Assembly (NCBI GenBank): GCA_020064725.1
Contig: JAGTWJ010000019.1
Span: 4,774,001-4,838,000, forward strand
From: Drechslerella dactyloides
Taxonomy: Eukaryota > Ascomycota > Orbiliomycetes > Orbiliales > Orbiliaceae
Length of the DNA stretch: 64,000 nucleotides
Direction: 5' to 3'
In this document: one piece after another, positions 31,660 to 41,410 of the stretch
How the letters are laid out: each line of letters begins with the position of its first letter
Numbering within the stretch: the stretch's first letter is position 1
Made by a program: the position numbers and the translations under genes
The notes under the pieces: model-generated
Told to the model about the DNA's origin: nothing
The model's database searches: none
What the model saw: the letters and a program-made list of their open reading frames with translations, nothing else

Positions 31660-32158
31660 AGCGCACGCGCAAATGAGAAAGCAAAGGGTCCAAAGACGGG
31701 CGCCCGAAGGGTCCGTCTGTCAGCTATAGTAACACTATTGTGAGATTCGAAAGGAGATAGTAGTACCATGTCGTGTCGGAAGAAACGCGGTCCGGAAGTG
31801 TATATAGAGATTAGTAATTGGATATGCTGTTGAGGTGCAGAGATTGACGGGAGGGAAGAGAGCGCAGCTAGTAGATCACACATTATTATAAAAATAAAAT
31901 CAGAAATAAAACTAGAAATACGTCATCCGTTGTGCCCAGGGGCGGCGAGTATATACCTAGGTAAGCAGCCCCTCTCGCCGTTCTCCCCCGTCTTTCTCTC
32001 AAACTTGCAATTGCACCACCGCCAGCAATCATCCACCACAACGTGGACAAGACACGCAGCTACCAATCCGAGACTCTGGAGACAGGGTGTGAACGTAGGA
32101 AAATATACCAACATACTTCCCATCCGAACCAGTGTCTATCACCCAGATAACGCACGCG
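31660..32158. other. Spacer
   Basis: No gene supported. The part from 31960 is C-rich and likely the leader of the next gene. An A-rich run (ATTATTATAAAAATAAAATC) precedes it at 31883-31902. Confidence 0.5.
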
Positions 32159-32896
32159 ATGGAGACGACAAGACACCAAGGAGACGAGTCCGACGCGGGA
32201 GCCGAAGCCGCGTCCGGACCAGATATCGGAGCCCGGTTCGATCATATCGATGGGCGTCTGAACCATATCGAGGCCCGAATCTATTCGGTGCAGGTTCAGC
32301 TGGCTGGCCTGGCTGCGCCAAAGCCCAGGGAGGCCAGGATCGCATGCCACACCCTTCCTCTCAGTCCAAGACAGGTCGATCTGATGAGCTGGCTGAGACT
32401 CGCCATCGCCATCACAGCAGCAACGCTCTGGTTCATCCACAATGGTTGGGGGAAACCCGGGGGGGTTTCAGGAGGAGCTGGACCCGACATTGCAGCACTG
32501 GTGAAGTCGATACAGGATCTCACCGAGATCGTGCGCGCCCAGGGAACCCAGATGGCCAAGATGCAGGAGCAGATCGAGAATTGGAGAGGTCAAAGCCCTG
32601 CAGGTCAGGGTCCAAAATCACACCCTCCTTCTCCAGCAATGGCAGATACTTTGTTGAGCGGCTTGCAGATAATCACCATCGTCCTCAGTGCCATCCTAAC
32701 GGGCACCCAAGCAGGCTGGGGGGAAGTTCATACGGTGCGGCGGTCCGCGGCAGGTCTACCGGCTTCCGTCCTCATCCTAGGCAAGTGTAACATTCTGGTG
32801 GAGCAGCAGCGAATTGAACGCTGGACCTCATCCACGCCAAGGAAGCCATCTGCGAGGGGGGCTTCAGGGTGGGTGTCGTCGAGGCTGGAAGACTGA
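32159..32896 (+). CDS. Hypothetical protein with coiled coils and hydrophobic segments
   Basis: Unrecognised; 245 residues from METTRHQGDES if unspliced. Two heptad-like stretches are visible: ARFDHIDGRLNHIEARIYSV (about 32-51) and DIAALVKSIQDLTEIVRAQG followed by TQMAKMQEQIENW. Two hydrophobic stretches could be membrane spans: WLRLAIAITAATLWFIH and LLSGLQIITIVLSAILTG. The GC-rich, A-poor codon use differs from the island genes upstream. Part of the 3' half may be intronic (candidate donors GGTCAA and GGCAAGTG), so the C-terminus is uncertain. Confidence 0.45.
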   Translation: METTRHQGDESDAGAEAASGPDIGARFDHIDGRLNHIEARIYSVQVQLAGLAAPKPREARIACHTLPLSPRQVDLMSWLRLAIAITAATLWFIHNGWGKPGGVSGGAGPDIAALVKSIQDLTEIVRAQGTQMAKMQEQIENWRGQSPAGQGPKSHPPSPAMADTLLSGLQIITIVLSAILTGTQAGWGEVHTVRRSAAGLPASVLILGKCNILVEQQRIERWTSSTPRKPSARGASGWVSSRLED

Positions 32897-33340
32897 ACCC
32901 CCGAAACACCGGATCGCGACATTGCCACATATCCTCACATCATCACAACTGGAATACCTTTGACCCTTCAGCTTGAAGTTGCATCTGGCTGAGCTGGTCC
33001 AAAGCTGCATGATCTCTATTCCAGCCGCTCTTCCGGCCCGCCTTCACGATCCGCGTCGACGACAGCAAAGAGTGGGGGGATAATCGAGATGCAAAATACC
33101 ACAGCCCCCCTCGTTGCGGTCCATGGCATCTTGGCGCTGGTCAAGAATGGCAAGTCTGGAGTCCAGATCGAGGTAAGTGGCTGCTGACTAATTCTGCTCC
33201 CGAAGTTTCGTGGCTGACAAACGCCACAGGTCGCCACAGTCGAGTAAAACGCAGCCCGTACTCGTCCACCCATCTCGTCCTCCATCATCCATCAACATCC
33301 ACACACCCGCCATCGACGACACCGCTCTCCCCTTCTCACC
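32897..33340. other. Upstream region of the U2AF gene
   Basis: No gene supported. A possible 5' UTR intron (GAGGTAAGTGG near 33171; CCACAG near 33230) precedes the C-rich leader ending at the U2AF ATG. Confidence 0.45.
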
Positions 33341-34205
33341 ATGGCAAACTATCTCGCGTCAATCTTCGGTACCGAGCAGGACAAGGTCAACTGTACGTCC
33401 TCCCCTCTCCCTTTCCCCTCAAAATTCCCACACGCGCACGTGTGCCCTGCCGCATGCACAGTACTTACAGAAAGCTTCGCCAGGCTCCTTCTACTATAAA
33501 ATCGGCGCCTGTCGCCACGGTGACCGATGCTCTCGCAAGCATGTCAAGCCGTCGTACTCGCAGACCATCCTGATGCCCAACATGTATCAGAACCCGGCGT
33601 TCGACCCGAAGAACAAGATGAACCAAAGCCAGCTGCAGAACCACTTTGACGCCTTCTACGAAGATGTCTGGTGTGAGATGTGCAAGTACGGCGAGATTGA
33701 GGAACTTGTCGTCTGCGATAACAACAACGATCGTACGTGCCCCTCTCAGTCCTGAGACCAATCTTGCCTGCTATTCTCCCATTCTCCCATCCTCCCGCCT
33801 GCTCGGCCCTTTTTTGCCGCTATTTTATCTGTCGCGCGAGCGCTGTGCTGACAAATTCACGCGTCTTGGCTTATAGATCTCATCGGCAATGTCTACGCTC
33901 GCTTCAAGTATGAGGAAGACGCCCAGAAGGCTTGCGACGACCTCAATCAGCGTTGGTACGCTGCCCGGCCGATATACTGCGAACTGTCGCCCGTCACCGA
34001 CTTCCGCGAGGCTTGCTGCAGACTGAACAGTGGCGAAGGCTGTCAACGCGGCGGCTTCTGCAATTTCATCCACCGCAAGGAGCCAACCAAGGAGATGGAC
34101 CGGGACCTCGAGCTGAGCACGAAAAAGTGGCTACGAATCCGAGGCAAAGACGAGAGAGAGACAAGTCGGAGCCCGTCACCGGTGTACGAGGAACGGAGAC
34201 GATGA
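33341..34205 (+). CDS. U2AF1: U2 snRNP auxiliary factor small subunit
   Basis: Recognises the AG of 3' splice sites in complex with the large subunit. Exons 33341-33392, 33484-33732 and 33877-34205 give 209 residues, close to the 216 of the fission yeast protein. The N-terminus MANYLASIFGTEQDKVN leads into zinc finger 1, C-x8-C-x5-C-x3-H (CSFYYKIGACRHGDRCSRKH). The atypical RRM follows (MYQNPAFDPKN, FYEDVWCEMCKYGEIEELVVCDNN, LIGNVYARFKYEEDAQKACDDLN, PIYCELSPVTDFREA). Zinc finger 2 has the same spacing (CRLNSGEGCQRGGFCNFIH). The C-terminal RS region is reduced to a short RSPSPVYEERRR, as in many fungi. The gene converges on CTNNBL1, another spliceosome-associated protein; the stops are 478 bp apart. 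Confidence 0.98.
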
Positions 34206-34683
34206 TGGATGGACGGATTGATGAATGGATGAATTATTGATATCCTATCCTGATGGGTTCGGCTTTTTTTCTCGACCCTTTTTTTCTTTTTCAGCTTCTG
34301 AACGTGTCTTCCGGCGCACGATGGCGAGGCATTATATGAGGCTTCTGGCTTTTTTTTCGGTTGCTTTTTCACTTTAGCGCAGAGACGCGAGGCTTTCTAC
34401 AAATAATCGCAGGGTGGGAAGGAAGGAAGGAGGTTGTTCTCATATCTGGACGTGCGGAAGAAGAGAGGGTTTACGCCTATTTAATATGTATGGGGAGAAA
34501 AAGTCTTTAACGTGTATCCGAACGGTGGGAAATGGTTCCTTTGTACGATAGATGGAGAGAGATATCGATAGAATTCTGGCGTGTCCACGCGTATGTACGC
34601 GACACCAGCCAGTTCTTCCGTGAAGTTGACATTGTCTGTTCTTACGTAGTTTCTTGTGCAGGGCACATCTACAGGTGGGAGTG
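34206..34683. other. Shared 3' region of U2AF and CTNNBL1
   Basis: No gene supported. Convergent 3' UTRs. The T-rich runs (TTTTTTTCTC near 34265 and TTTTTTTTCGG near 34352) lie downstream of the U2AF stop. Confidence 0.55.
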
Positions 34684-36797
34684 TCACAGGCAGGATATAA
34701 GAGCCGTTAGCATCTCTTTCGTCGCCTTGCCCTCGTCTTTCGAGTCGTCCAGCTCGTCCAGCTGGTCTTGCAGGTTCTTCTTGACGTCTTCCAGCGACTT
34801 TCTCGACTTGGACAGCAGGTCGGCTGCGTGCTTGCGCGCGCCGTCGTCCTCTGCCGCTAGCCAGCTGATGATCTGGTCCAGGATCTGGTAACATCTCGGT
34901 TAGCAGGCTTCTCCACGGAGGATGCGTGGGAGATTGATTCATTACCTGGAAGCAGAACAGTCCGGCGTCCAGCCGTCTGAGGTCCCACTCGTCCTGCCGG
35001 TCTTCCAGCTCTTCGGCATCCAGACCGGCTTGTTCGGCGCGGATCTCCTGGTTTACGGCCCACATGCGCCGTGCGTAGTCTTGCCGTAATGCTAGGATCT
35101 TTGCGAGCTTTTGGTAGTCCTTTTCGACGAATTTCGCGAGGGTGCGGATGCGCGGCGGGGAGTCTGCGGGGAGGTTTCGCAGGAGGGAGGCGAAGATGCC
35201 CAGCAGATGCTCTGTCGTTTGCGCGTCTTGCTACATTCCGTACTATTTGTTAGTTTGCGGTTGCATTTCTCGTGCAGTAGGTAGGATGGGAGCTTTCGTA
35301 CCTTCTTCATGAACGACCCGAACAGCGTCTTCAGTCCCTGCGCGTCGACGAGGCGCTCGCACACCACGCTGCCGTGCATCCCGCTGCACGCGTGGTCCAG
35401 CAGCCGCAGCGACCGGGACTTGCTCATTTTGCCCTCCCGCAGCATTATCAAGCACAGCTCCACGCCCTCGGCTTCCACGAACGCCTCCTTGCCGGCACGC
35501 TCGTCGACGAGACAGGTTGCCGTGTCGAACATGTTTTCTACCATTTCTTCTTCCTCACCGCCCTTACCGGGGTCGCGCTTCCGGTAGGGACTCAGCAGCT
35601 GCAGCAGCGCGTCTACCCCGTCCGCGGCTATCAGCGCCGTCCGACTGACGCTTGACTGCTGCATTAGGATTGACAGTAGCTCTGCTGCGTACTGCTTGTT
35701 CTGGGTGACGGGGGACTCCTTCTTCTGTATCCGCTGCAGCAGCCATGGGAGCAGTTTCGTCTGCGAGACCAGCTGCTCTGCGATCTCCTGCTGCGAGGAG
35801 AGGTTCTCGAGAAGCTCGAGGGTGTGGTAGACGCCCGCGCGGTCCTCGTCGTGTTCGTCCTCGCGCAGCCGGGAGAGCGTGCCGACGAGGATCTCGAGCA
35901 GACCGTCAGCTAGCAGCGCGTCGACTAGCTCCTTCCACTGTTCCGGCGTCGCGTCGACGTCGTCGTCGGTCAGCTCGCCGAGCAGCTGGATTACGGCTAC
36001 AACGATGTCCGTGTTGTCGTGGGAGAGCAGGCTCACGAGCGAGGATTGGCAGTTGAGGCGGACGAATTCGGGGTAGAGGGTTGGATGCTCGGCGAGGATC
36101 GCGAGGGCTTTGATCTCGGCGTCGAGGTCGGCTTCCGAGTCCATGAATTTGGGAGGGTCGTCGTCGAATTTCGCCCGGTGTTCCGCGTTCTTGTTGATCT
36201 TGCGCTCGAAGGAGACGGCCAGGCGGCGGAGGTACGACGCGTCAATTTTCTCAGGCTACAGTATACCATTAGGCTGGACGCTTGCAAGCGTATGCGTGTA
36301 GGGTGTAGACGCACCTCCGGGTCCTCGTCTTCTTCGTCCATGAAGTCTAGGATTTCCTTCTCCCGCTGCGTGATACCGCCACCGAAGAACCGGCCGCCCT
36401 CCTCATCTTCGATGTCTTCGTCGGCTTCGGCTGCAAAGTCATCGCCGTCAGCGCTGGTGTCCATCGCGCCATCGCGGTCGTCGTCTTCGTCCGGCGCGTC
36501 TTCGACCGTGGCGCGCGCTTTGCCTTTGCCGTTCAGTTCGAGGCGGGTAGCCTTATACCGGTCGTCTGCATGATTATAGATATTCAGTTAGCCGGTTGTC
36601 GATGCGTTTATTGTTTCGTGGGTCAATCGGGGTTGAACGTACTGGGGCTTTCGACGGGCGGGTCCAGCTTGCGCTTTAGGTTCTTCGAGGTCGGCGGGAT
36701 CGCGGGTTTCTGTTGCGAGTGTTAGTTACGTGTGTAAAGCAGTAGATTATACGAAGAGGTGGAGGCTTACCTTGAATAGACTCTCGAAGGCGGACAT
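34684..36797 (-). CDS. CTNNBL1: Beta-catenin-like protein 1 (spliceosome-associated)
   Basis: Armadillo-type scaffold associated with the Prp19/CDC5L complex. Six exons: 36797-36771, 36709-36643, 36565-36315, 36255-35302, 35230-34946 and 34884-34684; 594 residues (human 563). The N-terminal ~110 residues are acidic and disordered, with a basic patch (FKKPAIPPTSKNLKRK). The family core follows: KIDASYLRRLAVSFERKINKN, EHRAKFDDDPPKFMDSEADL, ILAEHPTLYPEFVRLNCQ, LSHDNTDIVVAVIQLLGEL and SSQQEIAEQLV. Further on are LLSPYRKRDPGKGGEEEEMVEN, then LLRNLPADSPPRIRTLAKFVE, and a coiled-coil-like tail ending LEDVKKNLQDQLDELDD. The large exon (954 nt) holds most of the armadillo repeats. All junction phases agree. 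The start matches the short family N-terminus MSAFESLFK. Confidence 0.96.
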
Positions 36798-38611
36798 GGT
36801 GGTCGTAGTTGCTGGCGACTGTCGCGGGTTGGTGTGACGAGGTTGGCGATGTCATGTTCGTTACAACCTCGTGACGAGGCGTCTGGTTCTCGTCTCCGCG
36901 CCAAACTTCAACGCGTACCGTGCAACCGTGGATTACCTACTCTTCTCATGAAACTTATTTCTCATTTTCTGAGATACTTGTTTTACTTCGTATGAAAGCG
37001 TATTCTTCGAGCTCACAGCATTTTTTCGAATATCGAATAACTTTTGGAGTACCAAAGAGTAACCAAGCAGCTACAGAAAGAGTCGCGAAATACAGCTTCG
37101 GCCCAGTAGGCACACCAAACGACATGTACATACACGGGAGACCCTACATTTGATATCTTGAGAGGCTATATTATGAAGCTTATCGCGTATTAAGAAGGCA
37201 CCCACGCTCCCCACAAGGTAGTTTTCCAATATTTAACCCTTGCACAAGCTGACGGGCCGGTCGGCCGGTAGACGGAGATTTCGTGAGAGCTGAGTTGAAG
37301 GAGGTTGAGTGCATTCGAGCATGCTCACATTTGCAACATGCTGCAACGCATACGGGTTAGCGCAGAAGCGCAGCACAAGCACATGATGTGATGATCTGTG
37401 GTGTACGTAATATAATAAAGCAAAGGGATCTAATAACGGCCCGAGGATTGGCGGGTTAGTCTGCGAGACAATGGGTTTAGTATCGTGCGGCTCAAATGTG
37501 GATTTTCTGTACTATCCGCTTTGACGTCGCAGAAGTCGGTATCGCGGTCTTGCCTGAAAATGATCGTGTACGTACCTTAATACATCACAACATTAAATGC
37601 GGGAGCTCGAGGTCAGTAAGAAACGTATTATGTTTAAATACATCGAGGCCAGTAGTCGACTATATATATCAACTATTATGGTACAATAATACTCGCGAGT
37701 TACAATTACATGGCGATATATATGCGCAGCTATGTAGATCGATGCACCGACCATGGAGAATTTATACTTCTGGCATTTGCTTTACGGATGCGGTTGTAAC
37801 CAGAGTAGTCCTTCGAACATGGAATTATGGGGAAGACATGCGAATGTTGAATTATGTCATACAGCTTTCATTATCCTCCATAGCCATGAATATTCATATT
37901 TTATGTATATATATCCTTTCAACGTGAATAGCGCGGCGTCGACCCCATCAACACCAAAGAATCCGTGGTGAATTTTATACGATTAGCTATATATAGATTA
38001 ACTATCGGTATATCGCTAATTCGAGGCGTTTCTTTACATGCATTACATTTTTACCGTTACTGTATACTATCACCTAAAATCATATAACCATATCACTCAA
38101 GCCAGGATCTTCGATAACTCTAGAGATTAGATCTGGGCTACGAGATCTCAGGACTGTGATAAAATATCAACGAATGTATGCCGCTTACATCTATTGACCT
38201 TGATACATTCCGACTCACCATGTTTATTACGCATATCAATAATGGTAATCACCATTTAGATGAGTAAGCCATCTCTATTTTTATGCATTGATTAACTGAG
38301 CGCCGCAAATGCTCGTATATCTCAGATATCGACATTGATGCGGCTATATGGGATTACGAAAGACATCTAGATCAATTGCAAGTAACAAGCCGTGACATTA
38401 AAATTATTTTCAATTTGTTCGTTGCATAACTTAACTCCAATATCAGATTCGATTATTTCCAGTCTATCCAAGCTCCGAGATTAGGTATCGCACACCGTGT
38501 TCCAAGGTCCAGTAAATGCATTCACATCTAACGTCCGTCCGTATACGTAACTCATACTTAGGTATCATACTCCAGGCGCATTGGGCTCTTCAATCTTACA
38601 CCGCCCCCCAC
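36798..38611. other. AT-rich spacer
   Basis: No gene supported. 36798-36920 is the GC-rich CTNNBL1 promoter. After it the sequence turns AT-rich. At 37446-37472 a GGATTGGC...GAGACAATG unit resembles one at 19796-19825. An open frame at 37496-37927 looks random. Confidence 0.55.
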
Positions 38612-41410
38612 TTACGTTGCTATAACGTTTAGTAGAGTGTAAGTCGTCACAATAGGTAGCGTGACCATAACTTTTTTCGTTTTCGCTAACGGTTAGCATC
38701 CTTGCACATCGGCGTTTACAACAATGATTTGTCTGTTCACAAAACAAGGACAAAGCAGATAGGTCCCTACTCAGAATATACTGCGCTAGCAACATCCTAT
38801 CGAGCGGGACGCATCATCAGCCGTCTGCCCCGAAGGATCACAAAACGCCAAGTTCCGCAGTCGTATACTCACGCAGAAAGCTGTGACATTTCCGGCGCAT
38901 CTTCCGGCGCGTAGAGCGTCGATATGTAGACCTGACTCGTCGCCGCAGGCACTGCAGATCACGCGCAGTCCGTCAGCTCGAATCCTTTCGTGCGCATCAC
39001 TGGACCACACGCAATAAAGAAACTTTCTGCATCATCAGCTTACTTGCGCCGGTTATGGCAATGACCAGCTGCATCATCTTCTGGTTGTCGTTAATCAGCG
39101 GCGTCCGCTTCAGCCCTTGGATCCAGACGATCCCGAGGATGGGACCAAGAATCAACTTGAGCACGCATGTCGCGACGATTGTCATCCAGAACCCCTTTGG
39201 CAAATGCCGCACACGGATCCTCGACAGGGCGGCACCGAGCATCGCGATCCCCATCACGGGGGATAGCTGGCCGCCGTAGCTTGCAAACTGGATGATGAAG
39301 TCTAGAGGCGGCCGGCCGTCCGGTGCGTTCGGCATCGAGACTCCATGGGTAACCACAAACAGCGCACGCAGATACGGCACGATTGCAATGATGAGGGCGG
39401 AGATCAGTGTCATTGTTGGGATCGTCACAAACAACTTTACGCGGCCCATGATCCGCTGCCGGGTTGTGCGGCCGGCGGTAGTCACTTCCGGTGGGATGTT
39501 CACGTCCAAACTTGTCGTTTTCACAAGAGTCGCCGTTCCTGCCCCTGCTGGTGCCGTCGCAATCGTCGACGTCGTACGAGACCAGTCCTTCTCCTCGTAC
39601 TCTGGAGGCTCACGCTCGGGATTCTGGGAGGCGCTCGCTGGTGCCTGGCGGTCCCGACTCCGTTCGACAGACGCTCCCGCGGAGTTGTCTTGCTTGGTCT
39701 TGTGGCCCGCTTCGTCATCCTGTTGCGGACGAACAGCGAAGTCTCGCTGGATCATCTGGATGCCACCCATGCTGTATCTGTTGTGCGAGAAAGACAGGAA
39801 AGGAAAGAAAAGGAAAGGAAGGATATGTTAGCATCCGCGACAACGAGAATTTCATCACTATTGCTGAGGGTGAAGGCATGCTGGCATTCCAGGAGGTCTT
39901 GGGGGAGGAAGAGGACTAGTTAGGCTTCCGACGTACAGAGTGAGAAATGTGAAGACAGCAAAGATGGAGGAGTACGACACGCCCTTTTCGTAGTCCCCCG
40001 TCCCGCCGAAGGGCTTGGCCTGGGCCAGCGTGCTGATGATGCCAATCACCAGATCAGCGTTATTCGACCACATATTGTTCGCAATGATGCCTGTCCCGTC
40101 GCAAGAACAATCAGCGCTGACAAGGACATGGCTGCACGGGACCCGCATCCACCCCGTTTATGGGTCCGATATTGCGCAATGCGGTGACACCGCACGACTA
40201 GGCAGGGCTAGGCCGCGCACGAACCCATCTTCCATCGCCCAACAGGCGTCACAAAGCGACAGATGAGGCCGAAGACCAGTCCAAACACTGAAGAATTCCA
40301 TTAGAGTTTCTATCAGCGAGCATGTTGCAGTGATGCGCGGAAATCGAAAGTTCCAATTGCGCACTTGACGGTTGGGCTTGCGGACTCCAGTTGCCGGGCA
40401 CTTAGTATACCTGTGAAGAATGCTGCGCTAAGCAGCACGGTACCCGCCTAGGATGCAAGATTCAAAAGTTACCTCCGGCCTTATGTTGAGGAATGCGACG
40501 CAACCAACGCCAAGCTGTTTGTTCAGAGATGATGGCTCGAGCTTTTCGTCCGTCGGCTAGCTTACCTCGCTGATGTTGTCAAGAGAAAAGGAGGTTATCG
40601 TCGACGCAAAGATGAGCATGGGGAGGAAGCCGTTGATGACGACCTGTGGAATGTGGCGCATTCTCGAGTCAGCGCCTCGCAAGTGCAAGTGAAAGCAGTA
40701 GCGGGTGGCTGAACAGGTGAAACAGCGTCCTAGGTATGCAGACGAGCAGGCAAGCATGCATGGGTGTGCTTCCAGTCGATCCACCAATGCAATGCAATCT
40801 TGCAGATTGGCAGGCAGGCCAGGAGGTGCAGTGGGCAGGCAGGCAGGCAGGCCAGGAGGCAGACTGGCATCGCAGGGGATAATCTTACCGAGGCCATCGA
40901 CTTGCAAGTGGCGACATCGAGAATGCCTAAAGAGCCGGCGCAAGAATGAGCGACCGATAATATATGCCCGTCGCAGATCGGGCAGTATCTTAAGCGCGAG
41001 GACGGTGAGAAATTACCTTTTCTTGCGAACAGTGCGCCGCAGCCTAATCGATCGAAGCAATCGCGAAGCTCACGCTCAACGTGGTCAGGACAATCAAATC
41101 AAATGCAATCAGGCCAGAGGGCGACCGGGTGGGGCGGGCGAGATATCAGGTTAGGTCATGCGTCGTGCTCATCTATCTATATCACGGACCTGCAAGGGCG
41201 GCGACCTTTGTCAAGGGCTTGATGGACGTGAAGATGGCTATTATCGCCGACGAGGACGCGGACGCGAGGCCGTGTGTTGCGGTGCGGTCAAGTCAGCCGA
41301 CATTACGCTGCAAGTTGAGACGATTCGAATTCGACGCGACGGCTGCGCTGCTGCTCCATGCCAGCCATGCACATTCCACACTCACCCTGCCCGATGGAAA
41401 CTTCCGACAT
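38612..41410 (-). CDS. Auxin efflux carrier (AEC) family transporter
   Basis: Predicted integral membrane transporter of the AEC family (fungal relatives of plant PIN-type carriers; substrate unknown). Thirteen exons: 41410-41386, 41237-41190, 41043-41017, 40926-40889, 40643-40566, 40514-40473, 40447-40411, 40287-40225, 40090-39937, 39777-39044, 38951-38873, 38796-38771 and 38685-38612; 474 residues. The N-terminal half carries hydrophobic segments (SIKPLTKVAALAGCGALFAR, VVINGFLPMLIFASTI, LGVGCVAFLNI, VFGLVFGLICRFV) and the family-like NNADLVIGIISTLAQ. A long central loop (about residues 180-290) is hydrophilic and Thr/Glu-rich. The C-terminal half holds VKLFVTIPTMTLISALIIAI, FASYGGQLSPVMGIAMLGAAL, WMTIVATCVLKLILGPILGI and ATSQVYISTLYAPE. 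Seven exons are shorter than 50 nt. The two smallest 3' exons and the first exon are the least certain. The intron 40644-40888 contains GCAGGCAGG repeats. Confidence 0.88.
40800..40863. repeat. GCAGGCAGG tandem repeats in an AEC intron
   Basis: Two blocks of CAGGCAGG with GCCAGGAGG units, lying entirely in the intron between exons 40926-40889 and 40643-40566. Confidence 0.7.

Noticed and set aside
35760..35785. GTCTGCGAGACC inside CTNNBL1 as another palindromic element copy
   Set aside because: It encodes the conserved EQLVSQT segment of the armadillo protein and lacks the arms and core; coincidence.
37496..37927. 143-residue ORF in the AT-rich spacer
   Set aside because: No domain-like composition, no good promoter or splice context, and it overlaps another frame; chance openness cannot be excluded.
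40800..40863. GCAGG repeat block as a CRISPR-like or regulatory array
   Set aside because: It is a simple tandem repeat inside an intron with no unique spacers.
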